Shown piece after piece: positions 22,625-31,044 of a DNA stretch of 64,000 bases. The notes under the pieces were generated by a model that was given only the letters and a program-made list of their open reading frames with translations, did not search any database and was not told where the DNA came from. The stretch lies in contig NZ_SJKB01000016.1 of NCBI RefSeq assembly GCF_004331465.1, positions 1 through 64,000 on the forward strand. Direction: 5' to 3'. Positions within the stretch are counted from its first letter, which is position 1, and each line of letters opens with the position of its first letter. A program made the translations under genes and the position numbers. This stretch comes from Kribbella pittospori (GTDB lineage: Bacteria > Actinomycetota > Actinomycetes > Propionibacteriales > Kribbellaceae).

Positions 22625-25195
22625 ATGCCGGAGCACGCCTCGGAGCAGACCCAGGCAGCTGTCCTACTCCGCCGCCGTCGGCTTGTCGACACCACGGCAC
22701 TGACCCCTCCGGTCCGTCGCTCCGCATGGCAGTGGCTACGCCGGCCGCTGACCATCCAGGCCGGGCTGTCCGCGTTGCAGGCCGACCTGATTCAGCGCGG
22801 CTTCCTCCTGTCCGTCGGTCTGTACCGGTACTGCGCCTCCCTGTCCGCTCCCGCGCTCGCAGGGTTCGGCGGCAGGTTGCTGGACCTGCTCGACGCGGAG
22901 TCCGGTCACAACGCTGAGCATGTGCCGCTGTTCCGCGGATTCCCCGAGAGCGTGCCGGGCAACACCGAGACCTTCTACGTGAACCGCGTGTTCGCGCGAC
23001 TGCTGCAGGAGCCCGAGCAGCCGTGTGTCTTGTGCGGAGACACGAAGTCGGTGCACGCCGTCTCGCCCTGCGCCCACCTGGTCTGCCGGACTTGCTGGGA
23101 CGGCTCCGAGCTGAGCGCCTGTCCGCTGTGCCTGCGGCGGATCGATCCGCTCGACCCGTTCCTCAAGCCGTCCTTCCACGAGGTGCAGCCGGCTCACGTC
23201 CGCTCCGATCGCCTTCGCCTCCTCTCGCTCGCGCAGTCCGCCACCACCAGGACGACAGTCCACGACCTGCTGGTACGACGCTCCCCGCTGTCCGCCGTGG
23301 ATCGCGCGGATCTGCAGGTGCTGTTATCCGGTGCGGATCCGTCCTGGCTGCCGGACGACATCCCGGTCCGCGAGACCCGGGCGCTCGTCATCGCGCATTT
23401 CCTGGCCGACCATCCCGACCTGATCGATCGGGCCGGCACGGCAACCGACGTACTGCGGGTGTTGCATGCGCTGATGGATGCCGATCCGGGGTTGAGGACG
23501 CCGCCGGCCCGGCGGAAGTCGTTGCCTCGGGCAACTCGACGGCTGGTGCTTGCGCGGCTCGACCGACTGCCGGCCGAGCACCTGGTCGAGGACATGCTGC
23601 GGCACGAACGCGCGTGGAAGCGGATGGCGGAGAACTTGCATCCGTTCGAGTTCGCGACCCGTCACCCGGTGGCGGCGCTGGCGTTCGCGATCCTGCGTCG
23701 TACCGATCTGGATCTTGGTACGGCGGCGGGGCGGGCGGTGCTGGGCGAGGCTTCGCAGCATCCGTTCGTGCGGCTCGAGGGCAAGCGGCTCGCGACGAGC
23801 ACGTTCGCCTCTCGCGTCGAGGGTGCGTTGGCGGACGGGCGGCCAGGCCATGCGCTCGACCTGCTGCGTCAGCGGCCGGGTGAGTTGGTGCGTCGCCTGG
23901 TCCAGTTGGCGCGCGCGTTGCCGCCGGATCAGCACGGCGCGTTGGTGGACGCTCTGGCGACGGCCGTCTCGGACGTGTCGCCCGTGGTGATCACTGCCGC
24001 GATCGGTCAGGTCCGTACGCCGCCGGGCGATCTGCGGTTGTTCTTTCCGCGCGGCGGGACGGCGCGGATCTGGACGTCGGTGGACGAGCGCGAGCCGCTG
24101 CCCGCCGATACTGCTTCCGCGCTGACCGACGTACTCGTGGGTGAAATGTTGCGCCGGGCAACGGCTCTGCCGCGGCTGCGGCGGGTGTTCCTGGACGAGG
24201 AGCTGGCGCGGCTGGCGGCCCCAGGTTCGGAGCGGAACGCTTCGTCGACGTTGCGGCGGATGACGCGGGGGAGTGCGGTGCCGATCCCGCCGGACGAGTT
24301 GCTGCGGCTGTTCCTGCACTGGGTCGAGCCGTCCGGCCGGCGGGTGGATCTCGATCTGTCGGTTGCGGTGTTCGACGAGGAGTGGGCGTTCGTCGGACTG
24401 TGCGACTACACGCGGTTGCGGTTCGATCAGGACGCGCTGGTGCACTCCGGCGACCTCACGTCCGCGCCCGCGCCCGGTGGTTCGACCGAGTTCGTGGATC
24501 TCGACCTGGGCGCGGTGCGGCGGGTCGGCGGGCGGTATGTGCTGCCGGTGGTGTTCAGCTACAACGACGTACCGTTCGACGAACTCGAGCGCGGGTTCGT
24601 CGGGGTGATGCGACAACCGACCGGCCTGTTCGACCCGGCTGCCGTCGACGAACGCTTCGATCTGGCCGGGCCGGCGAAGATCCTGCTCCCGTTCGGCGTC
24701 GACCTGCACACGAAGGAACTGCGCTGGTACGACGTCAACCTCGGCGCGGCCGGCTACGGGCACAACATCGCGCGGTACGGCGGTCACATCGCACTGATGG
24801 CGGCGACGCTGGAGGACGTGCACGGCTCGGGCGATCGGGTGAGCCTGTGGGAGGTCTGCTGCTGGCATGCGGCGGCCCGCTCCGACGAGGTCGTCGTACG
24901 GTGCGCCGACGGCTCGGTCGTCGGGTACGTGCGTGATCCCGCCGAGGATCCGGCTGCCTTCGCTCGCCGCCTGACGGCCCGCCTGGAGCCGGACCGCCCG
25001 TGGGACGAGGATGCCGCGAACCGATCCGACTTCGCCGCGGTGCTGACCGGCAATATCACTCCTCGCCACGGCGCGCAGGTCTACGCGTTGCACCCACACC
25101 TGCTCGATTCCGCGGCTCACACCTTGATCGACGCTCCGCAGCTCCTGAGCGCGCTGGCCCCCGACACGCGGGCGCACGCGCCGCTCCCCACCTGA
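22625..25195 (+). CDS. RING-domain protein, MXAN_6230/SCO0854 type, with TerD-like C-terminus
   Basis: An 856-aa soluble protein. Start ATG at 22625 with GGGGAGG 5 bp upstream; an ATG at 22592 is the alternative. Residues 134-169 form a complete C3HC4 RING finger: C134, C137, C149, H151, C154, C157, C166 and C169. A long helical middle (about 190-540) looks like repeats. Residues about 560-790 resemble TerD/tellurite-resistance beta domains (VDLDLSVAVFDEEWAFVG, later VVFSYNDVPF). This matches the bacterial family named after Myxococcus MXAN_6230 and Streptomyces SCO0854. RING fingers in eukaryotes act in ubiquitin transfer; no ubiquitin-like partner is visible here, so the biochemical role is open. 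TerD links suggest stress or calcium-related signalling. Confidence 0.85.
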   Translation: MPEHASEQTQAAVLLRRRRLVDTTALTPPVRRSAWQWLRRPLTIQAGLSALQADLIQRGFLLSVGLYRYCASLSAPALAGFGGRLLDLLDAESGHNAEHVPLFRGFPESVPGNTETFYVNRVFARLLQEPEQPCVLCGDTKSVHAVSPCAHLVCRTCWDGSELSACPLCLRRIDPLDPFLKPSFHEVQPAHVRSDRLRLLSLAQSATTRTTVHDLLVRRSPLSAVDRADLQVLLSGADPSWLPDDIPVRETRALVIAHFLADHPDLIDRAGTATDVLRVLHALMDADPGLRTPPARRKSLPRATRRLVLARLDRLPAEHLVEDMLRHERAWKRMAENLHPFEFATRHPVAALAFAILRRTDLDLGTAAGRAVLGEASQHPFVRLEGKRLATSTFASRVEGALADGRPGHALDLLRQRPGELVRRLVQLARALPPDQHGALVDALATAVSDVSPVVITAAIGQVRTPPGDLRLFFPRGGTARIWTSVDEREPLPADTASALTDVLVGEMLRRATALPRLRRVFLDEELARLAAPGSERNASSTLRRMTRGSAVPIPPDELLRLFLHWVEPSGRRVDLDLSVAVFDEEWAFVGLCDYTRLRFDQDALVHSGDLTSAPAPGGSTEFVDLDLGAVRRVGGRYVLPVVFSYNDVPFDELERGFVGVMRQPTGLFDPAAVDERFDLAGPAKILLPFGVDLHTKELRWYDVNLGAAGYGHNIARYGGHIALMAATLEDVHGSGDRVSLWEVCCWHAAARSDEVVVRCADGSVVGYVRDPAEDPAAFARRLTARLEPDRPWDEDAANRSDFAAVLTGNITPRHGAQVYALHPHLLDSAAHTLIDAPQLLSALAPDTRAHAPLPT

Positions 25196-25320
25196 CCGGG
25201 TCGCGCTTCCTGAGAGATCCCTGTGACGGTTCTGACAATTCCGTGACGTTGCCGCGTCCGGTTCTTTGGGATGCCCGGGGTACGGGAGTACAACGGAAGT
25301 GACTGCGAAGGGAGCCACGC

Positions 25321-25821
25321 ATGACGTACGACGTGGTGGTGCTCATCGAGCGGGAGATGAGCGAGGGCGACGCGCGCCGCGTTGCCGCCCTGCACGCAAG
25401 GTATGAAGAGTCCGTCGACTACCACCTGCTCGTCTCGAGTCAGCCGGAGAGCGGTTTCGGTGGGCCGCTGGCGTTGCTCGGGGCGACCTTCGACGACGTG
25501 GCCGGCCTGCCTGGTCCGGCGGTAGCCCGGGCGGCCAGTACGACGACGACGCTCGCGGACCCGTTGTTCGACCTCGGCTCGGTGATCGAACACAGTTCGC
25601 GTCATCTGCGCGGCGCGAGCGGATACCCGGTGAACGTCTCGATCACCCACGGCGAGGTGCTGCTGGCGCTCAAGACACTGGTGAAGACCACAAACAGCCA
25701 CGAGGTCGTCGTGGTCGCCTGGCCCGAGACCGCCGCCCGCTTCCTCTGCTCCGACTGGACCACCAGAGCCCGCAAAACCCTCAAGGTCCCCCGAGTTCGA
25801 ATCCTCGAACACGACACCTGA
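25321..25821 (+). CDS. Conserved hypothetical protein, 166 aa
   Basis: An intact gene with a good ribosome site (AAGGGAG, 6 bp before the ATG). The protein reads as a compact alpha/beta domain: MTYDVVVLIEREMSEGDARRV, then a HLLVSSQPES strand and a C-terminal VVVVAWPETAARFL. The rhythm resembles nucleotide-binding Rossmann-like or universal-stress-like folds, but no GxGxxG or other motif settles it. It lies 125 bp after the RING gene on the same strand and could be co-transcribed. No function is assigned. Confidence 0.65.
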   Translation: MTYDVVVLIEREMSEGDARRVAALHARYEESVDYHLLVSSQPESGFGGPLALLGATFDDVAGLPGPAVARAASTTTTLADPLFDLGSVIEHSSRHLRGASGYPVNVSITHGEVLLALKTLVKTTNSHEVVVVAWPETAARFLCSDWTTRARKTLKVPRVRILEHDT

Positions 25822-25830
25822 GCCGAATGA

Positions 25831-25872
25831 CGGGTTGTTTCACCGCTGCCGTGATGTAACCGGCCAGCGGTG
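25831..25872. repeat. Inverted repeats upstream of the DUF559 gene, mirrored downstream
   Basis: CGGGTTGTTT at 25831-25840 is matched exactly in inverted orientation by AAACAACCCG at 26929-26938, so the two copies bracket the gene at 25943-26911. Next to the left copy, CACCGCTG (25841-25848) and CAGCGGTG (25865-25872) can form an 8-bp stem. TCACCGCT recurs after the gene near 26895. These may be terminators shared with neighbours, or the ends of a small mobile cassette. Confidence 0.5.
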
Positions 25873-25942
25873 AGACAAGCCGTTATCCACATCCGCAAGA
25901 TTCACCATCCCGGGCGCTCGGGAACCCGGCATGTTCTGGAGC

Positions 25943-26911
25943 ATGAACACCAAACTCATGCTCATCGCCGCTGGCCGGGGGGATTGGTTCACGCGAGCAG
26001 ACGCGTGCGCCGCCGGGTACACGGACGTGGACATCCGCCGGCGGGTGACGGCCGGTCGATGGATCAGGCTCACCAGGGGTGCGTACGCGCAGCCCGGTTC
26101 CGAGGTCGCGTCCATGGCCGCGTGGGACCGGGCGGCTTGGGCGCACCGACGCGCCGCGAATGCCGTCTATCAACGCTTGGCGGGTCGCGCCGTTGTGAGC
26201 CATCAGTCGGCTCTCGTGTTGTACGGCGTCCAGGTCTCGGAGCTCGATCTACGCCGTGTGCACGTCACCAGGGTGTCCGGGCTGGGCCGATCCGGCTCGA
26301 CGGTGTGTCAGCATGCTGCGCGTCCGCCGGTCGGCGAGTCGGTCGAGCAGGACGGCGTACGCCTGACTCACGGCGCACGAGCGATCGTGGAGGCCGTCCG
26401 CGCAACCAGTTACCCGGTTGCGGTGTCGGTGGTGGACCAAGCGTTGCGACGCCGAGTCGCCACGGCCGAACAGTTGACGACCGCCTTGAGCCTGTTCGAC
26501 GGCCGGCCTGGCAACAACACGGCGACTCGCGCGGTGCTGTTCGCAGACAGCCGGTCGGAGTCGGTCGGTGAGTCTCGGCTGCGGGTCATGCTGGCTGACC
26601 TGGGCTTGCCGGAGCCGATGTTGCAGGCCGAGATTCGCGACGAGCACGGTGCTCTGGTGGCGCGGGTCGACTTCCTGCTCGCGGAAGACGGCGTCGTCAT
26701 CGAGTTCGACGGCGCCATCAAGTACGGCGACGGCACCCCGGAGACGCTGATCGCGGAGAAGGTCCGGGAGGACCGCCTCCGGGATCTCGGCTACCAGGTC
26801 GTCCGGGTCTGCTGGCCGGCCCGCCCGCTCGACCTCCTGGCCCGCATCCGTCGGGCCATTGGGCGAGCGCGGCCGGGATCGATAGCGGGTTATGTCACCG
26901 CTAGTCAGTAG
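25943..26911 (+). CDS. AbiEi-like winged-helix protein with DUF559 nuclease-type domain
   Basis: A 322-aa protein from the ATG at 25943; four extra upstream residues are possible. Residues about 10-60 are the winged helix of AbiEi-type 'type IV antitoxin' proteins (FTRADACAAGYTDVDIRRRV, then GRWIRLTRGAYA). The C-terminal 110 residues are DUF559, related to the Vsr mismatch endonuclease: VDFLLAEDGVVIEFDGAIKY, then EKVREDRLRDLGYQVVRVCW, with the acidic and Lys residues of a PD-(D/E)xK-type site. In actinomycetes such genes are common singletons without a toxin partner. A DNA-cleaving or regulatory role is inferred. Short inverted repeats flank it. Confidence 0.85.
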   Translation: MNTKLMLIAAGRGDWFTRADACAAGYTDVDIRRRVTAGRWIRLTRGAYAQPGSEVASMAAWDRAAWAHRRAANAVYQRLAGRAVVSHQSALVLYGVQVSELDLRRVHVTRVSGLGRSGSTVCQHAARPPVGESVEQDGVRLTHGARAIVEAVRATSYPVAVSVVDQALRRRVATAEQLTTALSLFDGRPGNNTATRAVLFADSRSESVGESRLRVMLADLGLPEPMLQAEIRDEHGALVARVDFLLAEDGVVIEFDGAIKYGDGTPETLIAEKVREDRLRDLGYQVVRVCWPARPLDLLARIRRAIGRARPGSIAGYVTASQ

Positions 26912-26962
26912 TTGTCCCGCCATCCGTCAAACAACCCGCCAGCGACACCGGCCCAGGCGGCG

Positions 26963-28348
26963 TCAGCGGGTGGCGGGCTGGTGGGGGAGGCGGACGGCAA
27001 CCGTCGTCTGGCCTGGGTGGGAGGTGATGGTGATGGTGCCGCCGTGGTGTTCGGTGATGATGCGTTGGGCTATGTCGAGGCCTAGACCGGTGCCCTTGCC
27101 GACGTCCTTGGTGGTGTAGAAGGGCTCGAACGCGCGTGCCGCGACCTCGGGTGGCATGCCGGGGCCGGTGTCGGTGAACTCGACCACGATCCGGTCGCCG
27201 TCTGTCCGGGTCGTGATCCGGAGCGTCCCGGTGCCGTCCATCGCGTCGACCGCATTGTCGATCAGGTTGGTCCACACCTGGTTCAGCTCACCCGCGAACG
27301 CATCGATCCGCGGGACGTCAGCGCCGTACGCACGGATCACCTCGGTGCCGTCGCGGAGCTTGTGGCCGAGCATGACCAGGGTGCTCTCGATGCCCTCGGT
27401 GACGTCGATGGTCTGGATCGACCCGCGATCCATCTGCGAGTACGACCGGACCGCGGCGACGAGTTCGGTGATGCGTCGGGTCGACTCCTTCACCTCGCCG
27501 AGCAGAGTCGTCGCAGCGAGCGTGCTCCCGACCCACTCCAACCCAGGCTCCAGAGCATCACCCAGTACGTCGGCCGCGCGCTCGCACCACTCGACATCGG
27601 CACCCGCCGCGGCCAGCGGCGGTGCGATCAACCAGTCCCGTTCGACCTCGTGGTCGGCCAGCCAGTCCGAGATGGTGTTCTCGTTGTCGGCCAGGTCGAC
27701 CGGATCGAGAATCGCCGCCCGGGAGCCGAGCTCCAGGCGCAACGAATCCAGTCGGCCGAACTGATCCTCACTCACTTTCCCCGCGAGACCGCGCAGTGAT
27801 GACAGCAAGGAGGAGCAGGCCGTGTCGAGAGCGCTGACCGAACGCGAAGCCGCCGCGGCCGGATTGTTGATCTCGTGCGCGAGCCCCGCGGCCAGCGTGC
27901 CGAGCGTGATCAGCGCATCCCGCTGCCGAGCCGTCGACTCGATCGCCCGCGCCGTCCCGTAGACACCCTTGATCAGGTGCCCGCCGAGCGGGAACCAGAC
28001 ATCGATCCGCTCCCGCAGGAGGTCGGTCGGCACCCGCAGTACCCGCCCCTCGGCGATACCGCGGCCGCTGGCCAGATAGACGCCGTGGTCGTCCCAGGCG
28101 CGGAATCCGCCGGCCCACCGGCCGGGGACGTCCATCTTGCCCATCACGGTGTCCTCGCGACCGATCTTGCGGTGCAACGCGATCGCGCCGTCGACGAGCA
28201 CCCACCAGAAGTCCGCCGGCTCGCCTTCGTGGAACAGGTCGGCGCCCGGTTCGATCGGCACTGTCGTGCTGCCGTCGATCAGCTCACCGAGTTGAGCGTC
28301 GGTCAGTCCCGCAAAGATGGCGAGGTCGCGCAGATCGTCGACGTTCAT
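26963..28348 (-). CDS. Histidine kinase with cyclic-nucleotide-binding domain
   Basis: A 461-aa soluble sensor kinase. Residues about 5-115 are a cNMP-binding (CAP-ED) beta barrel (IFAGLTDAQLGELIDG, then FHEGEPADFWWVLVDG). The dimerisation helix carries the phosphoacceptor H158 in AGLAHEINNP, a form with Asn after the His/Glu that is typical of this group. The ATPase domain has the N box (NLIDNAVDAM), G1 box (DTGPGMPP) and G2 box (GKGTGLGL). There are no membrane helices, so it senses a cytoplasmic cue. Its ATG at 28348 overlaps the last base of the preceding gene's TGA, so it is translated with the receiver/reductase protein, its likely partner. Confidence 0.92.
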   Translation of the reverse strand: MNVDDLRDLAIFAGLTDAQLGELIDGSTTVPIEPGADLFHEGEPADFWWVLVDGAIALHRKIGREDTVMGKMDVPGRWAGGFRAWDDHGVYLASGRGIAEGRVLRVPTDLLRERIDVWFPLGGHLIKGVYGTARAIESTARQRDALITLGTLAAGLAHEINNPAAAASRSVSALDTACSSLLSSLRGLAGKVSEDQFGRLDSLRLELGSRAAILDPVDLADNENTISDWLADHEVERDWLIAPPLAAAGADVEWCERAADVLGDALEPGLEWVGSTLAATTLLGEVKESTRRITELVAAVRSYSQMDRGSIQTIDVTEGIESTLVMLGHKLRDGTEVIRAYGADVPRIDAFAGELNQVWTNLIDNAVDAMDGTGTLRITTRTDGDRIVVEFTDTGPGMPPEVAARAFEPFYTTKDVGKGTGLGLDIAQRIITEHHGGTITITSHPGQTTVAVRLPHQPATR

Positions 28349-29997
28349 CAGACTGTCGCCAGGTAGCGGTGGACGAGGTAGACCGACATCGCGCCTTCGC
28401 CGACGGCTGACGCGACCCGTTTCATCGAGTCGAGCCGTACGTCGCCGGCCGCGAACACACCCGGCACGCTGGTCTCCAGCGCGTACGGCGGTCGGGGGAG
28501 TTGCCAGCGATCCTGCCCGATCAGCTCCGGACCGGTCACCACGAAACCCTTGTCGTCGCGGAGCACCGATTGTCCGAGCCACTCGGTCCGCGGCGAGGCG
28601 CCGGCGAACACGAACAGCCAGCCCGACTGCACCTCCTCGACCCGGCCGGAGGCCCGGTCCGCCAGTGTCAGCCCTTCGAGATGGCCGTCGCCGCGGCAGC
28701 CCACCACCTCCGTGCGGCAGCGGATCTCGATGTTCCTGACCTTCGCGATCTTGTCGATCAGGTACCGCGACATCGAGCTCTCCAACGCCTCCCCACGCAC
28801 CAGCAGCACGACCCGCTTGGCGTAGCGCGCGAGGTTCAGGGCCGCCTGACCCGCTGAGTTCGCCGCGCCGACGATGTACACCTCCTCGTCCTGGCACTGC
28901 GTGGCCTCGCTCGCCGTCGCTCCGTAGAACACCCCGCGCCCGGTGAAGTCGGCGAGGCCGTCGACGTCCAGGCTCCGGTACGAAACGCCGGTCGCGACGA
29001 TCAGCGCCCGCGCCTCGATCTCGCCCGATCCCTCGAGCAGTACGGCGTGAACCGGGCCGCGCGACTCGACACCGACAACCGATCGAGCCAGCACCATCTC
29101 GGCGCCGAAGCGGGACGCCTGGGCGACGGCCCGCTGCGCCAGGTCGGATCCGGTCAGCCCACGCGGGAATCCCAGGTAGTTCTCGATCGCCGCGCTCAAC
29201 CCGGCCTGACCGCCCGGCGCCTCCCGCTCGACGATCACGGTGCTCAGCCCCTCGGACGCCGCGTACACAGCCGCAGCTAGTCCGGCGGGACCGCCTCCGA
29301 CGATGCAGACGTCGTACAGCGGCTGCTCGGCTCGGGTCCGCAGGCCGAGGGCGGACGCGAGGTCCATCGCGGACGGTGCGCGGAGCGTGTCTCCGTCGGG
29401 GATGAGCACGATCGGCAGGTCGGCGTCCGTCGCGTTGGCGAGGTCCTGCAGCCGTTGAGCCTCGGCATCGCGATCGACGTCGTACCAGCTGTACGGGACG
29501 TGGTTGCGGGCCAGGAAGGTCTTGATGTCGTGCGCGCGATCCGACCAGCGGTGCCCGACGACGCGTACGTCGGAGGTGTGCTCGCGGTTGGCGTGGCGCC
29601 AATCGCCGAGCAGGTCGTCGATCACCGGGAACAGTTGGTCCTCGGGCGGATCCCACGGCTTCAGCAGGTAGTAGTCCAGACCGATGTCGTTGATCGCCTT
29701 GATCGCGACGTCGGTGTCGGCGTACGCCGTGAGCAGCAGGTACTTCGCGGTCGGCGCCTGCTCGCGGGCCCGCTCGAGCAACTCGATGCCGGTCATCCCC
29801 GGCATCCGCTGATCGGTGGCGATCATCGCGATCGGCTGGTTGCGCAAGGCGAGCTTGGTCAGGGCGGCGAGCGCCTGGTCGCCCGACGTCGCCTTGACCA
29901 CGAAGTAGTCGTCGCCGTACCGCCGGCGCAGGTCACGAGAGATGGCTGCCGAAACCATCGGGTCGTCGTCGACGGTGAGAATCGCAGGTTTGGTCAC
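28348..29997 (-). CDS. Receiver domain fused to thioredoxin-reductase-like flavoprotein
   Basis: A 549-aa fusion starting with GTG at 29997. Residues 1-130 are a response-regulator receiver with phosphoacceptor D62, acidic D10-D12 and K113. About 140-215 is a thioredoxin/glutaredoxin-like segment. Residues 228-545 are a thioredoxin-reductase-type FAD/NAD(P)H domain: GGGPAGL at 234-240, GAANSAG at 377-383, and FAAGDVRLDSMKRVASAVGE near the end. The CxxC redox pair expected around 359-362 is absent (FYGATASEA), so electrons cannot leave by the usual disulfide route. Co-translated with the cNMP histidine kinase, it probably is a phosphorylation-controlled flavin oxidoreductase with another acceptor. 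Confidence 0.9.
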   Translation of the reverse strand: MTKPAILTVDDDPMVSAAISRDLRRRYGDDYFVVKATSGDQALAALTKLALRNQPIAMIATDQRMPGMTGIELLERAREQAPTAKYLLLTAYADTDVAIKAINDIGLDYYLLKPWDPPEDQLFPVIDDLLGDWRHANREHTSDVRVVGHRWSDRAHDIKTFLARNHVPYSWYDVDRDAEAQRLQDLANATDADLPIVLIPDGDTLRAPSAMDLASALGLRTRAEQPLYDVCIVGGGPAGLAAAVYAASEGLSTVIVEREAPGGQAGLSAAIENYLGFPRGLTGSDLAQRAVAQASRFGAEMVLARSVVGVESRGPVHAVLLEGSGEIEARALIVATGVSYRSLDVDGLADFTGRGVFYGATASEATQCQDEEVYIVGAANSAGQAALNLARYAKRVVLLVRGEALESSMSRYLIDKIAKVRNIEIRCRTEVVGCRGDGHLEGLTLADRASGRVEEVQSGWLFVFAGASPRTEWLGQSVLRDDKGFVVTGPELIGQDRWQLPRPPYALETSVPGVFAAGDVRLDSMKRVASAVGEGAMSVYLVHRYLATV

Positions 29998-30000
29998 GTA

Positions 30001-30054
30001 GTGCCCCCCAGCAGTGGACCGATCCCGTGGTGCCCCCCAGAGGACCGATTCCGT
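30001..30054. repeat. 29-bp direct repeat covering the ribosome-site region of the receiver/reductase gene
   Basis: Two copies, 30001-30028 and 30030-30054, share GTGCCCCCCAG and GGACCGAT(C/T)CCGT and are offset by 29 bp. On the coding (minus) strand each copy carries CTGGGGGGCAC, and the copy next to the GTG start at 29997 supplies its G-rich ribosome site. The upstream duplicate may be a second binding site for a regulator, or simply a recent tandem duplication. Confidence 0.6.
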
Positions 30055-30097
30055 AAGGATGCCACGAGATCCCCCTGACGCGGCAGGGAAAGTTGCC

Positions 30098-30856
30098 TCA
30101 GTCCTCGATCAGGGCGCGCAGCGTTTCCCGTTCGGGTTCGGGCACATACCCGGCGTAGTAGTCGTACATGTTCTGCCGCGCGATCCGCGCCGCCGCGTGA
30201 CCGTCACCCGCGCGGATCGCCTCCACCACCTCGGCGTGATGCTGCAGCGACTCGAGCATCAGGGCCCGGCTGTTCGAGGCGTGCGCGATCTTGTCCGAGA
30301 TCAGGCTCAGTACGACGCCGCGGACGACCTCGTTGCAGGTCTGGATCAGCGAGTTGCGGCTGACCTGGGCGATCACGTCGTGGAAGGCGAGATCCGCCTC
30401 GCTGAACGCCGCGAAGTCGACATCGATCGCGGCCCGCATCGCCACCAGCGTCTCCTCGATGTCGGCGAGTTGCTCCGGCGTCCGCAGGCGGGACGTGACC
30501 TGGATCGCGGCGCCGTCCATGATCATCCGGAACCCGATCAATTCCGCCAGGGTCAGCTCGTCGACGCGGGCGAGCCGGACCATCTGCTTGCGCAGCGCTG
30601 ACTGGGAGAACGGCAGGATCTCCGGCCCGTTCGGATCGCCGGGCCGCGACCGTACGACGCCGTTGCTCTCGAGAACCCGCAGAGCCTCGCGCACGGTGGA
30701 GCGGCTGACCGCGAACTGCGCCACCAGTTCCCGCTCACTCGGCAGTCGCTGACCCGGCGCGAGATCACCGCGAGCGAGCGCGTCCTCGACCTGTTCGACG
30801 ATCCGCTGGTACGCGCGCACCGGTTGCACCGGCTGGAACTGCGGACCCTTGGTCAT
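30098..30856 (-). CDS. FadR-subfamily GntR transcriptional regulator
   Basis: A 252-aa repressor from the ATG at 30856, with GGGG 8 bp upstream; a GTG at 30865 is possible. The N-terminal winged helix is clear (RLPSERELVAQFAVSRSTVREALRVLESNGVV, here given in pieces: RLPSERELVAQF and SRSTVREAL). The C-terminal FCD domain is all-helical with the metal-ligand pattern seen in FadR relatives (EADLAFHDVI, LQHHAEVVEAI). It usually binds carboxylic acids, which fits the divergent catabolic operon ending in an amidase and an aldehyde dehydrogenase. A palindromic operator lies between the two. Confidence 0.93.
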   Translation of the reverse strand: MTKGPQFQPVQPVRAYQRIVEQVEDALARGDLAPGQRLPSERELVAQFAVSRSTVREALRVLESNGVVRSRPGDPNGPEILPFSQSALRKQMVRLARVDELTLAELIGFRMIMDGAAIQVTSRLRTPEQLADIEETLVAMRAAIDVDFAAFSEADLAFHDVIAQVSRNSLIQTCNEVVRGVVLSLISDKIAHASNSRALMLESLQHHAEVVEAIRAGDGHAAARIARQNMYDYYAGYVPEPERETLRALIED

Positions 30857-30886
30857 CCGGTGCACCCCAATCGTCTTGACAGACCC

Positions 30887-30942
30887 TTGTGTTCCGACAA
30901 ACCTAGTGGCCCACTGATACCTAGTCCACTGGTCGGACCAGT
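30887..30942. promoter_or_regulatory. FadR-type operators between repressor and catabolic operon
   Basis: The gap between 30856 and 31045 contains three palindromes. ACTGGTCGGACCAGT (30928-30942) is perfect around one central base and matches the TGGTC-GACCA pattern of FadR/GntR sites. AGTGGCCCACT (30905-30915) is also perfect around one base. TTGT/ACAA at 30887-30900 is weaker. A TTGACA at 30876-30881 may be a -35 element for the plus strand. This placement suits repression of both divergent promoters. Confidence 0.65.
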
Positions 30943-31044
30943 CACAGCTGGACGGCGAATCGGCCGTACCGCGTGGCCGCGGTCGCGCGAGCGGACCGGG
31001 ATGGTCAGAATGCGGCGACAGCTCGAGGCACTGGAGGAGTTCGC

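Noticed and set aside
23324..25318. A 664-codon open frame on the minus strand opposite the RING gene
   Set aside because: Low-complexity Arg/Gln/His composition and no motif, while the opposite strand encodes a coherent RING/TerD-like protein.
26963..29656. A single 897-aa kinase protein from a far upstream start
   Set aside because: The extra 436 residues are an out-of-frame reading of the receiver/reductase gene; the ATG at 28348 has the correct domain start and a coupled stop-start.
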